The notes below the pieces were generated by a model. The model worked only from the letters and a program-made list of their open reading frames with translations. It had not been told where the DNA came from and searched no databases. Of a stretch of 5,479 nt of DNA, positions 1-5,479 are shown piece by piece (the first letter of the stretch is position 1; every line of letters starts with the position of its first letter). The DNA is from a bacterium (GTDB lineage Bacteria; CBDUZB01; JAGLHV01): positions 1 to 5,479 of the forward strand of contig JAGLYT010000114.1 of NCBI GenBank assembly GCA_023132075.1, written 5' to 3'. A program made the position numbers and the translations under genes.

Positions 1-432
1 ATAGTATTGGATGCGGATAAAGAAGGATTTTTACGAAGCGAGACTTCTTTAATTCAGGTTTGTGGCAGGGCGGCAAGGAATGTGGACGGTGAAGTAATAA
101 TGTATGCTGATTCCATCACCGGTTCTATGAAGAGGGCTATTGAGGAAACTCAAAGAAGAAGAAAAATACAAACGGAATATAATGAACAGTATAAAATTAC
201 TCCGCAAACTATTCAAAAAGCTGTTTATGAGGGAATAGAGGAATATAAGAGTGAAAAAAAGGAAATATCTTCTTTAGTTTTTCGGGAAGGTTTTGGGTTT
301 TTGACTAAAAAAGAAAAGGGTAAAATTTTAAATGACTTGAAGCGGCAAATGAAAGAAGCTGCAAATGAATTGGATTTTGAATTAGCCATAATTTTAAGGG
401 ATAAGATTAATCAAGTTAATAAGAAAAAATGA
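1..432 (+). CDS. uvrB: UvrABC excinuclease subunit B, C-terminal part (5' truncated)
   Basis: This is the last 143 codons of UvrB, the DEAD-like helicase that loads onto damaged DNA with UvrA and recruits UvrC in nucleotide excision repair. The frame is open at the window edge, so the start and helicase motifs I-V lie upstream. Visible in order are helicase motif VI (residues about 16-27, [12 protein letters not shown], with the two conserved arginines), the conserved stretch [18 protein letters not shown] and the [12 protein letters not shown] segment that follow it in UvrB proteins, and a terminal UVR domain (about 109-140, with [17 protein letters not shown]) that contacts UvrC. The C-terminus ends normally just after the UVR helices, so the gene looks intact at its 3' end. 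Motif VI reads QVCGRAARN where many UvrB proteins read QTIGRAARN, a mild variation. The next gene starts about 250 bp later and is also a repair gene. The assignment is firm. Confidence 0.96.
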   Translation: MVLDADKEGFLRSETSLIQVCGRAARNVDGEVIMYADSITGSMKRAIEETQRRRKIQTEYNEQYKITPQTIQKAVYEGIEEYKSEKKEISSLVFREGFGFLTKKEKGKILNDLKRQMKEAANELDFELAIILRDKINQVNKKK

Positions 433-442
433 CAGAAATAGG

Positions 443-451
443 TGATATAAT
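443..451 (+). promoter_or_regulatory. possible extended -10 element
   Basis: TGATATAAT is an exact match to an extended -10 (TG, one base, TATAAT), lying 11 bp after the uvrB stop codon. The nearest -35-like word (ATGACA, 429-434) is only 11 bp upstream of TATAAT, which is too close, and nothing good sits at 17 bp. It could be a second, more distal promoter for the downstream operon. In AT-rich DNA such a match can arise by chance. Confidence 0.25.
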
Positions 452-599
452 TTAAAGATTAAAAATATTGATATATGATTGAAATAAAGGTATTCCGGTA
501 ATTTCTACTACGAATTTCAATTAACTTCCACCGGTTTTAAATTCAAGCAAAACGGCGAAGATTTAGGGGCAATGGTTTTTAATGTTCTCATCTATTTTC

Positions 600-628
600 T
601 TGACAAAAACCCATTTGTGGTATAGTAT
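600..628 (+). promoter_or_regulatory. sigma-70/SigA-type promoter for the EndoQ operon
   Basis: A perfect -35 hexamer TTGACA (600-605) is followed by a -10 region that can be read two ways: TAGTAT at 623-628 with 17-bp spacing, or TATAGT at 621-626 with 15-bp spacing and an upstream TG (618-619) that makes an extended -10. Either reading puts the transcription start at about 633-636, giving a leader of about 45 nt before the ATG at 681. It is the best promoter seen in the window and would serve all four downstream genes, which have gaps of 42 bp or less. Confidence 0.65.
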
Positions 629-636
629 TTGTTATA

Positions 637-659
637 GAGGGGGGGTGTTGTTTGGCTGA
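637..659 (+). promoter_or_regulatory. displaced Shine-Dalgarno with tiny leader ORF
   Basis: A run of seven G (639-645) preceded by GA makes a strong Shine-Dalgarno-like tract right at the predicted mRNA 5' end, but it lies about 36 nt before the nuclease ATG, too far to serve it directly. In the same frame as that gene, GTG 645-647 or TTG 648-650 opens a reading frame of 3-4 codons that stops at TGA 657-659. TTG 652-654 in another frame stops at TAA 661-663. None of these starts has proven use. Only the GGGGG part lies at a plausible distance from TTG 648 or TTG 652. The arrangement could allow re-initiation or leader-peptide control at 681, or be incidental. Confidence 0.3.
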
Positions 660-680
660 ATAATAAAAAGAACACAAAAA

Positions 681-1913
681 ATGGTATTTATTGCTGATTT
701 TCATATACATTCTAAATATAGCCGTGCTACCAGTCCTAATATGGATCTGAAAAACTTAGCCAGGTTTGCTAAAGTGAAAGGGATTAACTTATTAGGAACC
801 GGTGATTTTACCCATCCGCAGTGGCTGGTTGAACTTAAAGATAATCTTAAGCCTTGCGAAAATGGGCTTTTTATTTATAAATATGTACATTTTATACTTA
901 CTGCTGAAATATGTACTCTTTTTTATGATAAGGGAAAAGCGAAAAAAGTTCATATTATTCTTTTTGCGCCAAGTTTTGAAGTAGTAGAAAAAATAAATAA
1001 AGCTTTATCCAAATACGGAAATCTTAGTGCAGATGGACGTCCGATACTTAAGTTAGATGCTAAAGATTTAGTAAAAATAATTCTTGATATATCAGAAAAG
1101 TGTTTTTTTGTTCCGGCACATATCTGGACGCCTCATTTTTCTTTATTTGGGGCCAATTCGGGATTTGATAGTATAGAAGAATGTTTTCAGGAGCAAACAA
1201 AAAATATTTATGCCTTAGAAACAGGACTTTCTTCTGATCCGGCAATGAATTGGCAGCTTTCTTGTTTGGATAGATATTCACTTATTTCTAATTCTGATAG
1301 CCATTCTCCTTCTAAAATAGGAAGAGAAGCAAATGTATTTGATTGTAAGTTGGATTATGATGAGATTTTGAATGTTTTAAAGACAAAAGATAGAAAGAAA
1401 TTTTTATATACCATAGAATTTTTTCCGGAAGAAGGAAAATATCATTTTGACGGGCATAGAAAATGTAAGGTAAGATTATCTTCCCGGGAGACACTGAAGA
1501 ATCGAAATTTATGCCCTGTGTGCGGAAAAAAACTGACTATTGGGGTAATGCACAGAATTAATCAGCTTGCTGATAGAAATTCCGGGTTTATTCTTTCAAC
1601 GGCGATTCCTTTTAAACATCTAATTCCTTTGCCGGAAGTAATTTCATTGGCGATTAATAAAGGGGTAGGCACGATAAGTGTGGAAAAGGAATATAATAAA
1701 TTGATTAATCAGGCAGGAACGGAATTAGATATTTTGATGAATGTTGATAAGGAAGAATTAGAGAAGATTACTTTACCGAAAATTGCGGAGGGGATAATCA
1801 AGATAAGGGAGAAAAAGGTAAAAATTCTTCCCGGCTATGATGGTATTTACGGAAAAATAAATATTTTGTGGGATAAACCTTCGATATCCAGTAGCTTGTT
1901 GCGGGGTAGTTGA
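681..1913 (+). CDS. Endonuclease Q-type PHP-domain DNA repair nuclease
   Basis: This 410-residue protein matches the PHP-domain family (TIGR00375-like, often mislabelled as UvrD-type helicase) that includes archaeal and Bacillus Endonuclease Q. Characterised members nick DNA 5' of uracil, hypoxanthine, xanthine and abasic sites. The N-terminal PHP domain (about 1-230) shows likely metal ligands: D6, H8 and H10 in ADFHIHSKYSRATS, D42 and H45 in GTGDFTHPQW, E76 in TAEI, H91, H147 in PAHIWTP, and D206 and H208 in SNSDSHSPSKIGREAN. A zinc-binding segment follows, with C262, C278 and C281 (CPVCGKKLTIGVMHR) and H255 or H259 as a possible fourth ligand. The C-terminal helical part ends with the family motif PGYDGIYGKI (384-393). 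Length is normal for the family. ATG 681 is the only possible start after the in-frame TGA at 657 that keeps the PHP strand, but it has no good ribosome-binding site directly upstream. The family call is strong; exact substrate range is inferred. Confidence 0.88.
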   Translation: MVFIADFHIHSKYSRATSPNMDLKNLARFAKVKGINLLGTGDFTHPQWLVELKDNLKPCENGLFIYKYVHFILTAEICTLFYDKGKAKKVHIILFAPSFEVVEKINKALSKYGNLSADGRPILKLDAKDLVKIILDISEKCFFVPAHIWTPHFSLFGANSGFDSIEECFQEQTKNIYALETGLSSDPAMNWQLSCLDRYSLISNSDSHSPSKIGREANVFDCKLDYDEILNVLKTKDRKKFLYTIEFFPEEGKYHFDGHRKCKVRLSSRETLKNRNLCPVCGKKLTIGVMHRINQLADRNSGFILSTAIPFKHLIPLPEVISLAINKGVGTISVEKEYNKLINQAGTELDILMNVDKEELEKITLPKIAEGIIKIREKKVKILPGYDGIYGKINILWDKPSISSSLLRGS

Positions 1914-1955
1914 TTCCACAGGCAGTATAAAATAGAAAAAGAATATTTAGAGCTT

Positions 1956-2639
1956 ATGGATTTATTAGCTGTTTATGAACGATTGTTGGGGCATTTTAAA
2001 ATAAAAGATTGCTGGTGGCCTCACGAAACTACATTTGAAATAATGGTGGGGGCACTTCTTACCCAGAATACAGCGTGGGGAAATGTAGAAAAAGCGATAA
2101 AAAATTTAAAAACTGAAGGGATTCTTAATATAAAAAGTTTATCAAAAACTAATCGAAAAAAATTAGAAGAGGCAATTCGTCCTTCTGGTTTTTATAAACA
2201 AAAAGCAGGATATCTTTCGGAATTTAGCAGGTATTTATATACGAAATATGAAGGTGATTTAAATGTTTTTTTTAATCGTAATGCCTGTATAATTCGTCAG
2301 GAACTTTTATTGTGTAGAGGTATTGGTAAAGAGACGGCGGATTCTATGCTTTTGTATGCAGGAAATAAGTTGGTTTTTGTTATAGATGCTTATACTAAAA
2401 GAATATGCATTCGATTGGAACTTACCGATTTGCTTGATTATGATGAATTACAATCGTTTTTTCAGGATAATCTAAGAAAGGATCTGTTTTTATATAAGCA
2501 ATTTCATGCTTTAATTGTAGAATTAGGAAAAAAATTTTGTAAAAGAATTCCTTTATGTGAAGATTGTCCGTTAAAAATAAAATGTAAACAGCAAGGGATA
2601 AGAGAAAAATTGAAGAAGGGGGAAAGCAGGGAATTGTGA
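1956..2639 (+). CDS. HhH-GPD DNA glycosylase, endonuclease III / MagIII-like, with Fe-S motif
   Basis: This 227-residue protein is an endonuclease III-superfamily base-excision glycosylase. The N-terminal helices carry FEIMVGALLTQNTAWGNVEKA (from residue 27; LTQNT at 35-39), typical of the family. The helix-hairpin-helix is at 119-129 (LCRGIGKETAD) and the catalytic aspartate is D144 in FVIDAYTKR. At the position of the EndoIII/OGG1 catalytic lysine there is E126, as in 3-methyladenine glycosylase MagIII, so I infer a monofunctional glycosylase without AP-lyase activity. The DYDELQSFF stretch (161-169) and HALIVELGK (184-192) also resemble MagIII-type proteins. Four cysteines (C195, C201, C204, C210) form a C-x5-C-x2-C-x5-C set, one residue shorter in the first gap than classical EndoIII, and probably hold a 4Fe-4S cluster. 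Start ATG 1956 keeps the whole conserved N-terminus; its ribosome-binding site is weak. It lies 42 bp after, and in the same frame as, the EndoQ gene. The substrate base is unknown (alkylated purine or mismatch pyrimidine are both possible). Confidence 0.88.
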   Translation: MDLLAVYERLLGHFKIKDCWWPHETTFEIMVGALLTQNTAWGNVEKAIKNLKTEGILNIKSLSKTNRKKLEEAIRPSGFYKQKAGYLSEFSRYLYTKYEGDLNVFFNRNACIIRQELLLCRGIGKETADSMLLYAGNKLVFVIDAYTKRICIRLELTDLLDYDELQSFFQDNLRKDLFLYKQFHALIVELGKKFCKRIPLCEDCPLKIKCKQQGIREKLKKGESREL

Positions 2640-2641
2640 TG
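2617..2641 (+). promoter_or_regulatory. ribosome-binding site and stop/start overlap between glycosylase and HD-GYP genes
   Basis: AGGGGGA (2617-2623) and AGG (2628-2630) lie inside the end of the glycosylase gene. GTG 2636 overlaps the glycosylase stop TGA (2637-2639) by four bases, and ATG 2639 overlaps it by one. Spacing suits GTG or ATG from the second AGG, so the true start is either of two adjacent codons. The overlap implies translational coupling. The glycosylase frame ends in tandem stops (TGA TGA, 2637-2642). Confidence 0.6.
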
Positions 2642-4312
2642 ACATTGAGAATAGGGGAAAGAGAAGATAAACTGCATAGTTTGAACCAAACAATAGAGAG
2701 ACTGGAATTCAAGTTAAATGCTTTAGAAAAAATCAATGAAACGATAAATTTAAATGAACATCTGGATATTATCATAAATAAAATAATGCAGTTGTTTTTG
2801 GAGCTATTTGATGCTGAATATATCTTAATTGTTTTAACCGGTAAGGAAAAGGCCGAATTTAAGATTAGTTGTTCAGACTGGGGAGATGAAGAAAAAGAAC
2901 AAAAAGAAAAACTTTTAGCAGATAAAATGATTCCGGGAAAAGGTATAATAAGAGAAGTAATGGATAAAGAAATTTCAACGGTAGTAACAATTTCTTCATC
3001 AAATGAAATAGAATTTGAAAAAGAATTGGGAGGATGTATAGGTTTTTTCGTAAGAAATTTTCTTTGTACTCCCTTAAAAAATAAAGACAGGAAATTAGGA
3101 GTAATTGAGATATTTAATAAAAAAGGGGAAAACTCGTGTTTTTCCGAAGAAGATGTAAAGTTAATTGATTTTTTATCTGATAAAATAGGGCTTGAGATAG
3201 AAAATGCCAGATTGGTTAGTGAAAGGAATCAAAAGATTCTAGAATTGAATAGCCTTATTAGAGCAACAGAGTTAATTAGTTCCACAGTGGAACTTAAAAC
3301 GTTACTGGATGTGGTAATGCAATTAGTAATGAAAATGATGGATGCCGAAGCTGCTTCCTTGCTTTTGCTTGACGAAGAGAAACAAAAGCTTTATTTCGAA
3401 TCTGCTCAAGGAGAAAAAGGAGAAAGAATAGAAAGGATATATTTGACCAAAGGAGAAGGTATTGCTGACTGGGTGGTACAAACGGGTAAAGATGCGTTAG
3501 TTCCCGATGTGAACAAAGACCGGCGTTTTTGTAAAAAAATGGATCGTTTTTCAGGGTTTGAGACCAAATCCATTTTATGTGTTCCCTTAAAAGTAAAAAA
3601 CAGAATTATCGGAGTGACGGAGGTTATAAATAAAGTTGGAAAGGGAAGTTTTACTTCCGCGGACTTGGTGTTACTCAGGACGTTGTCTTCACAGGCTGCA
3701 ATAGCTGTTGAAAAGGCAAAATTATATCGAAAATTAAAAAATATGGGTATGGCAGTGGTTAAGTCTTTAGTTTCGGCTATAGATGCTAAACATCCTTATA
3801 CCCGGGGCCAGTCTGAACGGGTAACGAAATATGCCTTAATTATTGCCCGGGAATTAGGCTTTTCTGCGAAAGAGAAACGAAATGTACAATTGGCCGGATT
3901 GCTGCATGATGTAGGAAAGATAGGAATTCCGGAAAAAATTTTGGAGAAAAATGGAAGTTTTTCAAAGGAAGATTGGGTCATGGTAAAAAAACATCCGGTT
4001 ATGGGGGCGGAAATATTGAGTCCCATAGAGGAATTGAAAGACATTATTCCTATTATTCGTTACCACCATGAAAGATTAGATGGAACAGGATATCCGGAGG
4101 GGTTAAAAGGAGAGGAAATTCCCTTGATTAGTCGGATTCTTGCTATTGCCGATGCTTTTGATTCTATGACTTCTCCCAGATTTCATAAAAAAGAAAAATC
4201 CGATATAGAAGCTCTGCGTGAAATAAAAAATAATGAAAAATCACAATTTGATACCGGATGTGCGGAAGCGTTTATAACCGGTTATAGAAGAGAATATATT
4301 ATTAGAGAATAA
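2636..4312 (+). CDS. GAF-GAF-HD-GYP signalling protein (putative cyclic-di-GMP phosphodiesterase)
   Basis: This 558-residue cytoplasmic protein has no signal peptide or membrane segment. In order: a short coiled coil (about 8-36), GAF domain 1 (about 37-190), a signalling helix, GAF domain 2 (about 213-360, with typical LTKGEGIADWVVQTGK and SILCVPLK), and an HD-GYP domain (about 372-548). GAF domains bind small ligands or sense redox state; HD-GYP domains hydrolyse cyclic-di-GMP. Visible catalytic elements are H424-D425 and K428 in LLHDVGKIGIP, H453, H477-H478, the GTGYP motif (483-487), and D506 in AIADAFDSMTS. The usual GHS-x-RV histidine, normally the first metal ligand, is Q392 (GQSERV), and the segment after DSMTS reads PRFHK rather than the common DRPYR, so activity may be reduced or altered. 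GTG 2636 or ATG 2639 starts it, overlapping the glycosylase stop. Downstream spacing to the next gene is 17 bp. The domain call is firm; enzymatic activity is uncertain. Confidence 0.9.
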   Translation: MMTLRIGEREDKLHSLNQTIERLEFKLNALEKINETINLNEHLDIIINKIMQLFLELFDAEYILIVLTGKEKAEFKISCSDWGDEEKEQKEKLLADKMIPGKGIIREVMDKEISTVVTISSSNEIEFEKELGGCIGFFVRNFLCTPLKNKDRKLGVIEIFNKKGENSCFSEEDVKLIDFLSDKIGLEIENARLVSERNQKILELNSLIRATELISSTVELKTLLDVVMQLVMKMMDAEAASLLLLDEEKQKLYFESAQGEKGERIERIYLTKGEGIADWVVQTGKDALVPDVNKDRRFCKKMDRFSGFETKSILCVPLKVKNRIIGVTEVINKVGKGSFTSADLVLLRTLSSQAAIAVEKAKLYRKLKNMGMAVVKSLVSAIDAKHPYTRGQSERVTKYALIIARELGFSAKEKRNVQLAGLLHDVGKIGIPEKILEKNGSFSKEDWVMVKKHPVMGAEILSPIEELKDIIPIIRYHHERLDGTGYPEGLKGEEIPLISRILAIADAFDSMTSPRFHKKEKSDIEALREIKNNEKSQFDTGCAEAFITGYRREYIIRE

Positions 4313-4316
4313 ATTC

Positions 4317-4322
4317 GGAGGG
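4317..4322 (+). promoter_or_regulatory. strong ribosome-binding site fixing a TTG start
   Basis: GGAGGG sits 7-8 bp before TTG 4330, in the short gap after the HD-GYP stop (TAA 4310-4312). There is no ATG before codon 30 of the frame, and the conserved N-terminus of the TPP enzyme begins right at the TTG, so this site decides the start. Confidence 0.85.
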
Positions 4323-4329
4323 TTTAAAA

Positions 4330-5479
4330 TTGAGGTATAGTGTAATACGATTACTTCTAAAATATTTGGAGCAAGAGGGAGTGAGATATATTTTTGGCAT
4401 TCCCGGAAAATCTCTAATGCCTTTTTATGATGAATTATATAATATGCGGACTATAACCCCCATATTGGCCAAACGCCATGAAGGGGCAGTGTTTATTGCT
4501 GATGGGTATGCCCGGGTAAGTAAACAATTAGGGGTTTGTTGTGCTACGGCAGGAGCAGAAAGTACGAATTTACTTGCCGGAATAGGGACTTCTTACGCAG
4601 GAGCCGTTCCTTTATTTGTTTTAACCGCTTCTTCGGGTGAAAATGTTATGAAAAGAGGGCTTTTTCAGGAAGATTTTTATGATGAAATAGATGTGATGGA
4701 TATGTTTAAAACAATTACAAAATTAAGTGTTGATGTTTCAGATGTTAGTTATTTATCCCGGACAATAAGGCATTGTTTAAGGGTAGCATTAAATGGGCGA
4801 AAAGGGCCGGTTCATCTTAATTTACCGCTTAGTTTAATGAAAGAGGAAGTAGATGAAGAGATAATTCCGCCTTGTGAATATCGTTTAATGAAAAGAACAT
4901 TTTTTGATCGGGAAGAAATAAAAAAAGCAACTAAGTTTATTCTTCAGGCACAAAAACCGGCTATTCTTATTGGTAATGGAGTGAATAATGCCGGGGCAAA
5001 CCGAATAATTCGCAAATTTGCCGAACGATTAGTAATTCCGGTAGCGACAACTCCTAAAGCAAAAGGGGCTTTTCCGGAAAACCATTTACTTTCTTTGGGA
5101 ATATTTGGGGCTGCCGGAACACCGATTGCCAATAAATATTTGCATTCAGGGGAAATCGATGTTTTATTGGCTGTAGGTACAAGTTTGAATGAATTATCGA
5201 GTTCTCATTATCGGGGAAAACTTAATCCGACGAAGGCTTTTATTCAGATAGATATAGAACCTTATCAGATTGGCAAGAATTGTCCGACAACTATAGGTTT
5301 GTGTGGAGATGCCTGTACACTATTGACGGAAATGATGTATCAAATTTCCAGGGATACCAACTGGAACGAATTTGAACCTAAAATGTCGATAGATGGAATT
5401 CGTTCTTTTAAGAAAGAAAATTCTATGTTTGCTAATGAAAAAATGATATATTCGGATAGTTCTCCCGTTAAACCACAGC
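4330..5479 (+). CDS. thiamine-diphosphate enzyme, acetolactate synthase large-subunit-like (3' truncated)
   Basis: The frame stays open from TTG 4330 to the window end (383 full codons), about two thirds of the usual 550 or so residues. The N-terminal pyrimidine-binding domain (about 1-170) shows FGIPG (22-26), the catalytic glutamate E51 in RHEGAVFIADGYAR, TNLLAGIGTSY (79-89), FQED (112-115) and GPVHLNLPLS. The central TPP_enzyme_M domain (about 195-335) has KPAILIGNGVNNAG, IDVLLAVGTSLNE and AFIQIDIEP. The C-terminal diphosphate domain with the GDG...N motif lies beyond the window. E51 argues against glyoxylate carboligase. The usual TSGPG-x-TN loop reads TAGAESTN (73-80), which departs from typical acetolactate synthases. 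Acetolactate synthase, a sulfoacetaldehyde acetyltransferase-like or another decarboxylase/ligase function are all possible. No regulatory subunit gene is visible. It is 17 bp downstream of the HD-GYP gene and probably co-transcribed. Confidence 0.88.
   Translation, partial: MRYSVIRLLLKYLEQEGVRYIFGIPGKSLMPFYDELYNMRTITPILAKRHEGAVFIADGYARVSKQLGVCCATAGAESTNLLAGIGTSYAGAVPLFVLTASSGENVMKRGLFQEDFYDEIDVMDMFKTITKLSVDVSDVSYLSRTIRHCLRVALNGRKGPVHLNLPLSLMKEEVDEEIIPPCEYRLMKRTFFDREEIKKATKFILQAQKPAILIGNGVNNAGANRIIRKFAERLVIPVATTPKAKGAFPENHLLSLGIFGAAGTPIANKYLHSGEIDVLLAVGTSLNELSSSHYRGKLNPTKAFIQIDIEPYQIGKNCPTTIGLCGDACTLLTEMMYQISRDTNWNEFEPKMSIDGIRSFKKENSMFANEKMIYSDSSPVKPQ

Larger units (their letters stand above)
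433..680 (+). other. intergenic region / 5' leader of the EndoQ operon
   Basis: This gap between uvrB and the PHP nuclease gene contains no recognisable gene. I looked for a rho-independent terminator after uvrB and found only weak pairings: CCGGT 495-499 with ACCGG 530-534 across a 30-nt loop, and a bulged stem 531-538 with 549-555. Neither is followed by a proper T-run, so read-through from uvrB is possible. The 3' third holds the promoter, a G-tract Shine-Dalgarno and a tiny leader reading frame, listed separately. One forward frame (491-625) stays open for 44 codons but has no usable start and overlaps the promoter. Confidence 0.6.

Noticed and set aside
495-534. Terminator after uvrB from the CCGGT/ACCGG inverted repeat
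   Set aside because: The stem is only 5 bp with a 30-nt loop, and only four T follow; too weak to call.
512-544. Inverted repeat GAATTT/AAATTC as an operator
   Set aside because: The arms are 6 bp of AT-rich sequence 21 nt apart with no extension; expected by chance here.
1060-1494. Minus-strand open frames within the EndoQ gene
   Set aside because: They are antisense shadows of an AT-rich, well-conserved gene and have no recognisable domains.
1911-1913. Alternative genetic code with TGA as a sense codon, which would fuse EndoQ to the glycosylase
   Set aside because: The long frames contain no internal TGA, three genes end at TGA at positions natural for their families, and the glycosylase ends in tandem TGA TGA. 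The standard code fits.
2422-2775. Minus-strand open frame of 117 codons across the glycosylase/HD-GYP junction
   Set aside because: It lies antisense to two clear genes, has low-complexity hydrophobic/serine-rich content, and shows no family motif.
3796-4044. Minus-strand open frame antisense to the HD-GYP catalytic region
   Set aside because: It mirrors conserved HD-GYP codons and has no independent ribosome-binding site or family signature.
4944-5132. Minus-strand open frame antisense to the TPP enzyme
   Set aside because: It overlaps the middle domain of a clear gene and has no recognisable features.

Overview
This is a low-GC (roughly one third G+C) bacterial fragment. Every recognisable gene is on the + strand and the genes are tightly packed. 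Start codons are mixed (ATG, GTG, TTG), Shine-Dalgarno signals are bacterial, and the genes use the standard code: the long frames end in TGA or TAA and contain no internal TGA. Gene content (UvrB, an Endonuclease Q-type PHP nuclease, an Fe-S HhH glycosylase, a GAF-GAF-HD-GYP protein) fits an anaerobic or thermophile-like low-GC Firmicute or a low-GC candidate phylum. The sequence alone does not settle the taxon.

Layout. Positions 1-432 are the 3' end of uvrB. A 248-bp gap (433-680) has no convincing terminator. It holds a good sigma-70-type promoter (about 600-628) and a strong but displaced ribosome-binding site. From there four genes run as a probable operon: an EndoQ-type PHP nuclease (681-1913), an endonuclease III/MagIII-like DNA glycosylase (1956-2639), a GAF-GAF-HD-GYP signalling protein (2636-4312, start overlapping the preceding stop), and a thiamine-diphosphate enzyme resembling the acetolactate synthase large subunit (4330 to the window end, 3' truncated, TTG start with a strong GGAGGG site).

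Working picture. uvrB, the EndoQ-like nuclease and the glycosylase form a DNA-repair neighbourhood. The glycosylase has Glu where bifunctional EndoIII/OGG1 enzymes have the AP-lyase lysine, so it should leave an abasic site. Characterised EndoQ enzymes nick 5' of abasic sites and deaminated bases, so the two products could act in sequence. The HD-GYP gene is translationally coupled to the glycosylase gene. It has Gln at the histidine that is normally the first metal ligand of the HD fold, so it may be a sensor or a weakened phosphodiesterase. The TPP enzyme looks metabolic and may only share the transcript.

No tRNA, rRNA, CRISPR array, insertion sequence or clear repeat was seen. The most interesting points are the EndoQ/lyase-less glycosylase pairing, the altered metal site of the HD-GYP protein, the unusual 5' leader of the EndoQ gene, and the fact that only one in-frame stop separates EndoQ from the glycosylase.
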